Notes under the pieces: generated by a model
Databases searched by the model: none
The model's input: the letters and a program-made list of their open reading frames with translations, nothing else
Told to the model about the DNA's origin: nothing
In this document: positions 6,982 through 12,227 of the stretch, piece by piece
How the letters are laid out: each line of letters starts with the position of its first letter
How positions within the stretch are numbered: the first letter of the stretch is position 1
Source of the DNA: Candidatus Gastranaerophilales bacterium
Lineage (GTDB): Bacteria; Cyanobacteriota; Vampirovibrionia; Gastranaerophilales; Gastranaerophilaceae
NCBI GenBank assembly: GCA_900552525.1
Contig: UNSK01000052.1
Span: 1-12,227, forward strand
Direction: 5' to 3'
Length of the DNA: 12,227 bases
Made by a program: the position numbers and the translations under genes

Positions 6982-7801
6982 AACTCAAATTTTCATGCGC
7001 CTGAGCCACAACATTTGCAACAGGCAGCTTGCATTCTTCACCTTCTGTACTAAAATGAACCAGATACTCAATATTGCCTGCAGGGCCTTTAATAGAAGAA
7101 TATGTAAGTCCTCTGATTACATATCCTAGTCCGCAAATGCAGTTTAAGACATTGTTAATAACCATCTCATGAGTCTTTTTATCTTTCACTACTCCGCCTT
7201 TTTCAACCAATTCTTTGCCTGCTTCAAATTGAGGCTTAATAAGACAAATCATTTCATGAAAATCAGGTTTCATAAGAGTTTTTAAATTTGGCAAGACTTT
7301 TTCAAGCGAGATAAATGATAAATCAGATACCAGCAAATCCGCCATAACTTCACCTTCTGCATAAATATCATTCACTCCGCAGATTTTCAAGTTTGTTTTC
7401 TCTATGGTTTTAACCTTGTCAGAGCTTCTTATTTTCCAATCTAGCTGTCCATAACCAACGTCTACTGCATAAACAAATTTTGCACCGTTCTGCAAAAGAC
7501 AATCTGTAAAGCCTCCAGTTGAAGCACCGGCATCAAAACAAATTCTATCCTGTACATTCACATCAAAGCTCTCAAGAGCTTTTTTAAGCTTGAACCCGCC
7601 TCTGGATACAAAAGGCATTGATTTAACCTTAAAATCATATTCTTTTGAAGGATCTATTTGAAACCCTGCTTTTGTAACAACTTCTGTTCCAATCATTACA
7701 TTCCCTGCTAGAATTGCAGCAGATGCTTTGCTTTTATTTTCAAAAAAACCCAAATCAACAAGTATTTTATCTAAGCGTTCTTTAGATTTACCCCTTTTCA
7801 A
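6980..7801 (-). CDS. tlyA: TlyA family rRNA 2'-O-ribose methyltransferase
   Basis: This 273-residue protein is of the family that methylates ribose 2'-OH groups of 16S and/or 23S rRNA with SAM; some members were first named haemolysins. An S4 RNA-binding domain (about 7-62, ERLDKILVDLGFFENKSKA) precedes an FtsJ/RrmJ-like domain. The SAM loop is DAGASTGGFTD (90-100). The catalytic K-D-K-E set is complete: K71 in RGGFKLKKAL, D160 in SDLSFIS, K189 in LIKPQFE and E245 in NIEYLVH. The start is TTG (complement of 7799-7801), overlapping the tatD stop as TTGA. No ATG fits, and the next residues match the usual family start. It is the last gene of the kinase-nuclease-tatD-tlyA operon. Whether it acts on 16S, 23S or both cannot be told. 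Confidence 0.95.
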   Translation of the reverse strand: MKRGKSKERLDKILVDLGFFENKSKASAAILAGNVMIGTEVVTKAGFQIDPSKEYDFKVKSMPFVSRGGFKLKKALESFDVNVQDRICFDAGASTGGFTDCLLQNGAKFVYAVDVGYGQLDWKIRSSDKVKTIEKTNLKICGVNDIYAEGEVMADLLVSDLSFISLEKVLPNLKTLMKPDFHEMICLIKPQFEAGKELVEKGGVVKDKKTHEMVINNVLNCICGLGYVIRGLTYSSIKGPAGNIEYLVHFSTEGEECKLPVANVVAQAHENLS

Positions 7802-8562
7802 ATTTCAAAAAACCTTTCTGCATTGTTCGTTGTAATATCAATAAGTTCGTTAAGCGGCATTTGCCTTAAATTAGCAATTTCTTCTGCTACATATCTTACA
7901 TATGCCGGAGTATTCGGCTTACCCCGGAAAGGAACAGGTGTAAGGTACGGAGAATCTGTTTCCAAAACTAATTTATCCAGAGGAATTTCCCGCGCAACAT
8001 CTTTCATTTTTACAGCATTTTTAAATGTTACAACACCGCCAAGTGCTATATACCAGCCCTTTTTTACACATTCCCTCATAAATTCAACACTACCGGAAAA
8101 GCAGTGAAAAAGAGCTTTTGATGATTGATTGTACTCAAGAAGTAAATCATATGCGTCCTTATGAGCTTCCCTGTCATGGATAACTATTGGCAGATTAAGT
8201 TTATTTGCCAGTAAGATTTGCTTTACATAAACCTCCTTCTGCAAATCAACAAAAGATTTATCCCAGTAATAATCAAGCCCAATTTCGCCCACCGCCTTAA
8301 CCTTATGATTTTTAGCAAGTTCTATCATTCTGTCTTCGACTTCTTGAGTATAAGTTTTTGCCTCAGATGGATAAATGCCAATCATTGCATAAATGTTTTC
8401 ATCCGCTTCAGCAGCTGCAATAACTTTTTCCATCGAAGAAACTTCTACAGATGGTATCACAGCCTTTTTTACCCCGTAATCTTTCATTAGCTGCAAAGTT
8501 AATTCAATAGGGGCTTCAAGCATATCTATATGAGCATGTGTATCTATTAAATATTCTTTCAT
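7798..8562 (-). CDS. tatD: TatD family metal-dependent hydrolase (DNase)
   Basis: This 254-residue TIM-barrel metalloenzyme is of normal family length; relatives are 3'-5' exonucleases on DNA, some with D-aminoacyl-tRNA deacylase activity. Metal ligands are intact: H9 and H11 in DTHAHID, E93 in GEIGLDYYWD, H129 in VIHDREA, H153 in FHCFSG and D203 in ETDSPYLTP. The loop that usually reads GxHPH is GIYPSE (62-67), so two commonly conserved His are replaced by Tyr and Ser. There is no Shine-Dalgarno before the ATG, but an extended -10 ends 7 bases upstream, which suggests a leaderless mRNA as well as readthrough from the genes before it. The stop overlaps the TTG start of tlyA by 4 bases. Both are likely expressed together. 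Confidence 0.95.
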   Translation of the reverse strand: MKEYLIDTHAHIDMLEAPIELTLQLMKDYGVKKAVIPSVEVSSMEKVIAAAEADENIYAMIGIYPSEAKTYTQEVEDRMIELAKNHKVKAVGEIGLDYYWDKSFVDLQKEVYVKQILLANKLNLPIVIHDREAHKDAYDLLLEYNQSSKALFHCFSGSVEFMRECVKKGWYIALGGVVTFKNAVKMKDVAREIPLDKLVLETDSPYLTPVPFRGKPNTPAYVRYVAEEIANLRQMPLNELIDITTNNAERFFEI

Positions 8563-8569
8563 ATTAGAA

Positions 8570-8578
8570 ATTATATCA
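8570..8578 (-). promoter_or_regulatory. Extended -10 promoter directly before tatD
   Basis: On the - strand this reads TGATATAAT, a perfect TGnTATAAT. It lies in the 18-base gap between the nuclease stop and the tatD ATG. Transcription starting 7 or so bases after it would begin at, or within a base or two of, the ATG. No -35 at the right distance was seen, which an extended -10 can tolerate. Confidence 0.45.
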
Positions 8579-8580
8579 TG

Positions 8581-9204
8581 TTAAAAACAAACAGCTTTAT
8601 ATTCACAATTACACTCAGTTTTTTTAGGTGGAATTTCATCACTATTTATTTTTCCGGCAGCATTAACTAACCTTTTTTGATATTCTTCTCCAAGTTCAGG
8701 AGAATATTCAACGGCAAGCTCTTCTTTATTTTTCAAATCAATATAAATAAATTTCACCTTATCAGTTTTAAAAAATTTACTTACTGCAAGAAGATAAATC
8801 ATAGTTTGATAATCAAATTTCGCATTCTTAGGAGCTGAACCTGTTTTGTAATCAAGAATATAATATGTATCATCTTCTTTAACAAGCGCATCAAGACGAC
8901 CTCCAAAGAAAGCATCTCCTAGTTTTAGAGATAAATTATATTCTGTATCAACAACCTCATATCCAAAATATTTTATGCCCTTTAAATAGTTCCATACCGC
9001 AGCTTCACGTTCAGAAAGAGAAAGCTCCATTTTATCAATATTTTCTCCGCGCAAATAATATGAAGCAATGGCATGGATGTTTTTTCCAAATTCAAAAATA
9101 TCATCATTTACAGGCATAGAAATATTTTTGACATAACGTAAATAGAACTTTCTCGGACAAAGTTCGTAAGTTTTCAGCATATTGGGAGAAATCATCAAAA
9201 ACAT
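8581..9204 (-). CDS. Stand-alone Cas4/RecB-like PD-(D/E)XK nuclease with Fe-S cysteines
   Basis: This 207-residue single-domain nuclease of the PDDEXK_1/Cas4 type is expected to be a metal-dependent DNA exonuclease. Active-site residues are all present: H44 in KNIHAIA, D105 in GGRLDALV, D118 and K120 in ILDYKTG, then Q133 and Y137 in the DYQTMIYL helix. Cys at 16 (ELCPRKF), 198, 200 and 206 (ECNCEYKAVCF) are placed to bind a 4Fe-4S cluster as in Cas4 and AddB, though the first C-terminal pair is CxC, not the usual CxxC. No helicase, cas gene or repeat array is near. It starts 1 base after the PfkB stop, with the ribosome site AGAGGG inside that gene, and belongs to the same operon as tatD. 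Its role is probably DNA repair or processing; this is inference. Confidence 0.87.
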   Translation of the reverse strand: MFLMISPNMLKTYELCPRKFYLRYVKNISMPVNDDIFEFGKNIHAIASYYLRGENIDKMELSLSEREAAVWNYLKGIKYFGYEVVDTEYNLSLKLGDAFFGGRLDALVKEDDTYYILDYKTGSAPKNAKFDYQTMIYLLAVSKFFKTDKVKFIYIDLKNKEELAVEYSPELGEEYQKRLVNAAGKINSDEIPPKKTECNCEYKAVCF

Positions 9205-9205
9205 G

Positions 9206-10249
9206 TTAACCCTCTAAATAAGTATAATCCGGATTATTTTTTAATTTTTCCTCAATCTGTTCAAATGTTGCCAGCCCTTCAGTAGCCCCAAACTCAGAAA
9301 CAACACTGGAAGAATTAACTGATGCATACATAAGTGACAATCCAACATTTAATTTTGTTCTCTCTAAAGCTGCGCAGAAAGTTGAAGCAAAAGCGTCACC
9401 GGCACCCAAAGTTGAAATTACTGGAGAAGGAAATACAGGACAAAAATAGAATTTCTGCCCGTCATATGCATATGCCCCTTTGCCGCCATCTGTAATTACA
9501 ACAATCTGATAATCCATGACTTTCATGGTTGTAAGCATTTTCTTCACATCTCTATGAATAAGTTCATGTGAAAATTTCTCAGTCTTCGTATCTGGTCTTA
9601 CCTGAATACCTGTAGCCATTGTAGCTTCTTCTTTATTCATAACCACAATATGGGCAGATCTGAGAATTGTTTTAATGTGCTCAAAACCTCTTTTAATACT
9701 TGTCGAACCTGCATTAAAACAGATTTTTGTATCATGCTCATGCGCATAATCAACAATAGACTCCAAAACTTTATTAGATTCTCCGTTTAACGGCGCAACA
9801 TAGATTAAATCAGCATCCTCAATGGCTTTAAAATTAATTTCACTTTCCATAATTTGAGCATTTGCTCCTCTATGAGCAAGAACAGTTCTATCACCTTGAA
9901 AACTTACCAGAATTATTGAAAACCCTGTGGATGCTTCTTTATTTTGAATTATATTAGCTAAATTTACATTTTTATTTTTGAAAGCATCTAAAATACCTTC
10001 TGAATAAATATCCTCACCTATTTTAAATATAGCAGAAGTATCAAACCCTAAATTAGCAAAATTACAGGCTGTATTAACACCGCCGCCTCCAACATTTGAA
10101 GAAAAGGTTGTAATATCAATCTTCGAGCCATATGGATAACTCATAAAATCAGAATTTTTTGTCTTCGAACATACTGAAACTATATTTGCATCATCGCACT
10201 CAACAAAAACATCCATTGTAGCGCTGCCGATTGTTAATACCTTTGTCAT
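9206..10249 (-). CDS. PfkB/ribokinase family carbohydrate or nucleoside kinase
   Basis: This 347-residue ATP-dependent kinase probably phosphorylates a sugar or nucleoside in the cytosol. The N-terminal signature is SSNVGGGGVNTACNFANLG (50-68) after a short lid segment (about 35-50). The ATP-side motifs are NKEEA (205-209), TDGGKGA (253-259) and TLGAGDAFAST (280-290), with D285 as the catalytic base and the GAG anion hole intact. Ribokinase and adenosine kinase share these features, and substrate residues are not diagnostic, so no gene name is given. The ATG has a strong AGGAGGAAG site (10254-10262 on the complement). It heads the - strand operon with the nuclease, tatD and tlyA, with which no direct metabolic link is evident. 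Confidence 0.9.
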   Translation of the reverse strand: MTKVLTIGSATMDVFVECDDANIVSVCSKTKNSDFMSYPYGSKIDITTFSSNVGGGGVNTACNFANLGFDTSAIFKIGEDIYSEGILDAFKNKNVNLANIIQNKEASTGFSIILVSFQGDRTVLAHRGANAQIMESEINFKAIEDADLIYVAPLNGESNKVLESIVDYAHEHDTKICFNAGSTSIKRGFEHIKTILRSAHIVVMNKEEATMATGIQVRPDTKTEKFSHELIHRDVKKMLTTMKVMDYQIVVITDGGKGAYAYDGQKFYFCPVFPSPVISTLGAGDAFASTFCAALERTKLNVGLSLMYASVNSSSVVSEFGATEGLATFEQIEEKLKNNPDYTYLEG

Positions 10250-10253
10250 AATA

Positions 10254-10327
10254 CTTCCTCCTGTAATATTTATATTTTAATACAAATAGCAAAAAAAATA
10301 TTTACAGGTATTATATAAATCAGGAGG
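10254..10327. promoter_or_regulatory. Divergent control region between PfkB and NFQGR genes
   Basis: CTGTAATATTT (10261-10271) and AAATATTTACAG (10296-10307) form an inverted repeat with one extra base, 24 bases apart. The left arm overlaps the PfkB ribosome site; the right arm precedes the AGGAGG (10322-10327) of the + gene. AT-rich -10-like sequences exist on both strands, but no convincing -35 was found, so transcription starts are not placed. Confidence 0.3.
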
Positions 10328-10333
10328 TAAAAT

Positions 10334-10732
10334 ATGAATTTAAATATTAACAACGTAAATTTTCAAGGAAGAAACGAAGTTCTTTATGGTCTTAAAAAAG
10401 CAGCTCAAGAAGCACAAAATATTGGCAGAAACAGCATTCAAGCAGCAGGTCCTCGTCCTTTAATAAAAGATAAGGAAATATATCAAGCTAAAGGAGCTCT
10501 AGATGCATACTGCGACATGGCAGTCAAAGATGACTGGTTTGTAGAAACAATTAATAGTATTTCACCGAATGTTACTAAAGAAATTAAGGAAACTCTAAGC
10601 CCGATAAAAAATGACTATGCAAGTGCATACCCTCATGAAACATTTATCAGTGCAATCAAAAATGCAGTAGAAAGCGCTAAAAACAATGCTGATACGAGCC
10701 TTAAAAATTTCTTTGAAAAAATTAAAATGTAA
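10334..10732 (+). CDS. Small protein of unknown function with N-terminal NFQGR segment
   Basis: I cannot assign this 132-residue protein to a named family. It has a perfect AGGAGG site 6 bases before the ATG, normal codon use and no signal peptide or membrane helix. The start NNVNFQGRNEVLYGLKKAA (6-24) stands out: a short polar/hydrophobic stretch with F10-x-G12-R13, followed by an amphipathic helix. The remainder is predicted mostly helical and charged, with one Cys (60) and Pro-rich breaks at 40-42 and 90. From memory, small proteins with a similar start are frequent in Gastranaerophilales, but I could not check. The GNAT protein at 5977-6612 begins with a related segment. It lies between a kinase and flagellin, as a single gene. 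Confidence 0.8.
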   Translation: MNLNINNVNFQGRNEVLYGLKKAAQEAQNIGRNSIQAAGPRPLIKDKEIYQAKGALDAYCDMAVKDDWFVETINSISPNVTKEIKETLSPIKNDYASAYPHETFISAIKNAVESAKNNADTSLKNFFEKIKM

Positions 10733-10783
10733 AAAATTGTAAATATTAAAGACGTACATAGTGTATTTTTTATTTAGTTATTC

Positions 10784-10801
10784 TATAATGTTTGTATACA
10801 A
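10784..10801 (+). promoter_or_regulatory. Predicted flagellin promoter with adjacent palindrome
   Basis: TATAAT at 10784-10789 is a perfect -10. The perfect 10-base palindrome TTGTATACAA (10792-10801) sits where transcription would start. No good -35 is visible 16-18 bases upstream (GTGTAT at 10761-10766 is poor). The sigma-28 pattern TAAA-N15-GCCGATAA expected for many flagellin genes was not found in this spacer. Confidence 0.4.
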
Positions 10802-10843
10802 GGATATGTCAGTTATATATAAATAAAAAGAGAGATTATAATT

Positions 10844-10903
10844 CACTATGTGATTAGGGAATATAGTGCAGATTTCTGCACCGGGTCAGAAAGGTTAGGG
10901 AAT
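10844..10903 (+). promoter_or_regulatory. Structured flagellin 5' leader with repeated TTAGGGAAT
   Basis: The 9-mer TTAGGGAAT occurs at 10854-10862 and again at 10895-10903, where it runs into the ATG. The first copy lies almost entirely in the loop of hairpin CACTAT (10844-10849)/ATAGTG (10863-10868). A second hairpin, GTGCAG (10866-10871)/CTGCAC (10876-10881), uses three of the same bases, so the two cannot form at once. The likely Shine-Dalgarno is AAAGG (10890-10894), just before the second 9-mer. This resembles leaders controlled by CsrA, but binding is not shown. Confidence 0.45.
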
Positions 10904-11789
10904 GGCTCTTACAATTAATACAAATATGTCGTCTTTAATAGTACAGAAGAACTTGAATGCTGCGACATCAATGCTAAACAAGAGTATTGAAAGAATGACG
11001 ACCGGGTATAAAATCAATCATGCAGCCGATAACGCAGCAGGTTATTCTATTGCGACAACCTGGAAAACACAGTTAGGATCTTTAGATGTAGCATCTGATA
11101 ATGCCTCAACCGGCGCAGATATGCTTACAACATTAGAGGATACTTATTCCTTAATTACCTCACATTTACAGCGTGTAAGAGATTTGACCGAACAGGCTGC
11201 CAATGGGACTTATGGTTCTGATTCATTAAAAGCAATTGCTTCTGAAATTACTGCAAGACTAGAAGAAATTGACCGTATTAGTGCTAACTGTGAATTTAAC
11301 GGTTTGAAGATGATGGATGGTTCACTAACAGATGATATTAACCTTCAAGTTGGTTTATACAGTGATGCAGCAAGCAGAATTGCTCTTGATGCTTCTTTAT
11401 TCCAAAATGGGCATGTATCTGCATTATTCAAAACTTTTGGCGGTGTTGGCGGTGCTACAGTAGCAGAAGTTGCAAAACTTTGTTCTGGATATGATGGAAA
11501 ACAAATTACAGGCGGACAAAATGAAATGCTTAATAAGATTGATGCTGTAATTAGTGAAATATCTGCAAGGACTACTACACTTGGTGCTGCTCAAAACAGG
11601 ATTGAATCTGCTGTTGAATCAATAAATGTACAGTCAGAAAATATAACATCATCACTTTCTACATTAAGAGATGCTGATGTTGCTGAAGAATCTTCTAATT
11701 ATATTAAAGCTCAAATACTCCAGCAGGCATCTGCAACATTACTCGCAACTGCTAACCAAACACCGAGTATTGCTTTAAACTTATTATAA
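10902..11789 (+). CDS. fliC: Flagellin, filament subunit
   Basis: This 295-residue filament protein is exported by the flagellar type III apparatus and polymerised outside the cell. The N-terminal D0/D1 part (1-150) begins MALTINTNMSSLIVQKNLN and contains RMTTGYKINHAADNAAGYSI; it is collinear with Salmonella FliC through about residue 120. The C-terminal D1/D0 part (about 225-295) has NRIESAVESIN, DADVAEESSNYIKAQILQQA and ends NQTPSIALNLL. Only about 70 residues lie between, so D2/D3 are minimal. R91, L95 and E115 match the main TLR5 contact residues of FliC. Two Cys, C130 and C194, are uncommon in flagellins. No fliD, fliS, fliW or csrA is in the window. Strong transcript end follows. Confidence 0.96.
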   Translation: MALTINTNMSSLIVQKNLNAATSMLNKSIERMTTGYKINHAADNAAGYSIATTWKTQLGSLDVASDNASTGADMLTTLEDTYSLITSHLQRVRDLTEQAANGTYGSDSLKAIASEITARLEEIDRISANCEFNGLKMMDGSLTDDINLQVGLYSDAASRIALDASLFQNGHVSALFKTFGGVGGATVAEVAKLCSGYDGKQITGGQNEMLNKIDAVISEISARTTTLGAAQNRIESAVESINVQSENITSSLSTLRDADVAEESSNYIKAQILQQASATLLATANQTPSIALNLL

Positions 11790-11829
11790 ATTTTAAATTT
11801 GTTGTTGATTGGGATATGTACTTATATAT

Positions 11830-11860
11830 GAGCTTGATATTAATCAAGCTCTTTTATTTT
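11830..11860 (+). terminator. Intrinsic terminator of flagellin
   Basis: GAGCTTGAT (11830-11838), loop ATTA and ATCAAGCTC (11843-11851) make a 9-bp perfect stem followed by TTTTATTTT (11852-11860), 40 bases after the flagellin stop. It separates flagellin from the prepilin gene. Confidence 0.9.
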
Positions 11861-11870
11861 ACATAAAATA

Positions 11871-11879
11871 TGCTATAAT
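11871..11879 (+). promoter_or_regulatory. Predicted extended -10 promoter of the prepilin gene
   Basis: TGCTATAAT is a perfect TGnTATAAT, directly after the flagellin terminator. A second TATAAT is at 11889-11894. Transcription from the first would begin near 11886 and give a leader of about 165 bases containing both palindrome copies. A -35 is not evident. Confidence 0.45.
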
Positions 11880-11892
11880 TATATTGGTTATA

Positions 11893-11924
11893 ATATATAA
11901 CATTTCTATCAAAATGTTATATAT
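11893..11924. repeat. Palindrome copy 2
   Basis: A perfect 13-bp stem (11893-11905 with 11912-11924) surrounds loop CTATCA. The core 24 bases (11897-11920), arms ATAACATTT and AAATGTTAT, are the exact reverse complement of copy 3 at 12010-12033. Since the arms are common to both, only the loop (CTATCA here, TGATAG in copy 3) shows the opposite orientation. Confidence 0.8.
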
Positions 11925-12008
11925 ATTTCAAATTACTACTATATTTAATACTTTTTAATTTTTTTCCAGCATTATTATTCTGCGTGTATCTGTTATCCTG
12001 CCTGATAG

Positions 12009-12034
12009 CATAACATTTTGATAGAAATGTTATG
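12009..12034. repeat. Palindrome copy 3, directly before the prepilin ribosome site
   Basis: A 10-bp stem, CATAACATTT (12009-12018) with AAATGTTATG (12025-12034), surrounds loop TGATAG. It is followed by TTAAA, as in copy 1 at 69-95. Copies 2 and 3 enclose 89 bases (11921-12009) without a gene. The stem ends 9 bases before the AAGGA ribosome site of the prepilin gene and could affect its translation. Confidence 0.8.
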
Positions 12035-12051
12035 TTAAAGAAAGGAAAAGT

Positions 12052-12227
12052 ATGATTGAGAAACACATCATTAATTGTACAGACAAACGCACAGCTATTA
12101 AACATTTTATGGCAAAAGGTTTTTCTCTTGCAGAAGTTCTTATTGTTGTAGCTTGTGTAATAGTAATTGCATTACTGTGTTTACAGGTACTAAAAAAGAT
12201 TATACCGGATAGAGAAGCACGTATGTT
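12052..12227 (+). CDS. Type IV-like prepilin/pseudopilin (3' truncated by window)
   Basis: The first 58 residues are visible. A 23-residue leader rich in Lys and His ends MAKG, followed by FSLAEVLIVVACVIVIALLCLQVL. The Gly before Phe is the PilD-type cleavage site, E5 of the mature chain is present, and the next 20 residues are the usual hydrophobic pilin helix. The protein should be inserted in the inner membrane and built into a type IV pilus or type II-like pseudopilus. The start with AAGGA upstream (about 12043-12047) is preferred over the internal ATG at 12109, which has no ribosome site. A leader this long is at the upper end for type IVa pilins. The globular part lies outside the window, so its subunit role is open. 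Confidence 0.88.
   Translation, partial: MIEKHIINCTDKRTAIKHFMAKGFSLAEVLIVVACVIVIALLCLQVLKKIIPDREARM

Noticed and set aside
7823..8490. Two + strand frames within tatD
   Set aside because: Antisense shadows of a clear TatD coding sequence.
8581..9204. CRISPR-Cas locus implied by a Cas4-like protein
   Set aside because: No direct-repeat array and no other cas gene in the window.
10733..10901. Sigma-28 promoter for flagellin
   Set aside because: No match to TAAA-N15-GCCGATAA was found; a housekeeping-type -10 fits better.
11893..12034. Insertion sequence or MITE with terminal inverted repeats
   Set aside because: No transposase and no target duplication; each repeat is itself a palindrome, unlike normal transposon ends.
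11917..12105. 62-residue - strand frame through the inverted-repeat segment
   Set aside because: Antisense to the prepilin start and built partly from the palindrome; low-complexity composition and no ribosome site.

Overview
The window comes from a low-GC, diderm, flagellated bacterium. My best guess is the non-photosynthetic cyanobacterial sister lineage (Vampirovibrionia/Melainabacteria, Gastranaerophilales-like, usually gut-associated), at moderate confidence. The evidence is a flagellin, a type IV-like prepilin with an FSLAEVLIVV start, a small protein with an N-terminal NNVNFQGR segment of a kind I loosely recall from that group, an exported TPR protein that implies a periplasm, and REC-LuxR regulators. 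No rRNA, tRNA, CRISPR array or transposase is visible.

Layout. Positions 1-74 hold the last codons of an unidentified + strand gene. Its stop lies in the first copy of a palindrome that recurs near the right edge. A DPM1-like family 2 glycosyltransferase (- strand) follows. Divergent from it, 998-5988 is a tight + strand block: GAF-HD-GYP protein, exported TPR protein, two response regulators with LuxR-type HTH domains, and a 20-coil-position pentapeptide-repeat protein. It looks like one signalling operon without a histidine kinase or GGDEF protein in view. A probable GNAT acetyltransferase converges on it.

Housekeeping section. rpmB (bL28, zinc form) stands alone and shares a strong bidirectional terminator with a - strand operon that reads from 10249 down to 6980: PfkB-family kinase, Cas4/RecB-like Fe-S nuclease, TatD, and TlyA rRNA 2'-O-methyltransferase. 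These genes are 1 bp apart, 18 bp apart and 4 bp overlapping. The 18-bp gap carries a perfect extended -10 that would start transcription almost at the tatD ATG.

Surface section. Divergent from the kinase is a small NFQGR protein of unknown function, then flagellin with a structured leader of about 100 nt. The leader has a repeated TTAGGGAAT and two mutually exclusive hairpins. After the flagellin terminator comes a promoter-like site, two perfect inverted copies of a 24-bp element, and a prepilin gene cut by the window end.

Most worth following up: the recurrent palindrome bracketing the prepilin leader; the shared NNxxFx(A/G)R start of two unrelated proteins; the CsrA-like architecture of the flagellin leader; the HD-GYY variant with an NKFDE-type GAF domain; and the flagellin's conserved TLR5 contact residues. 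I did not find a complete, clearly new defence or mobile system here.
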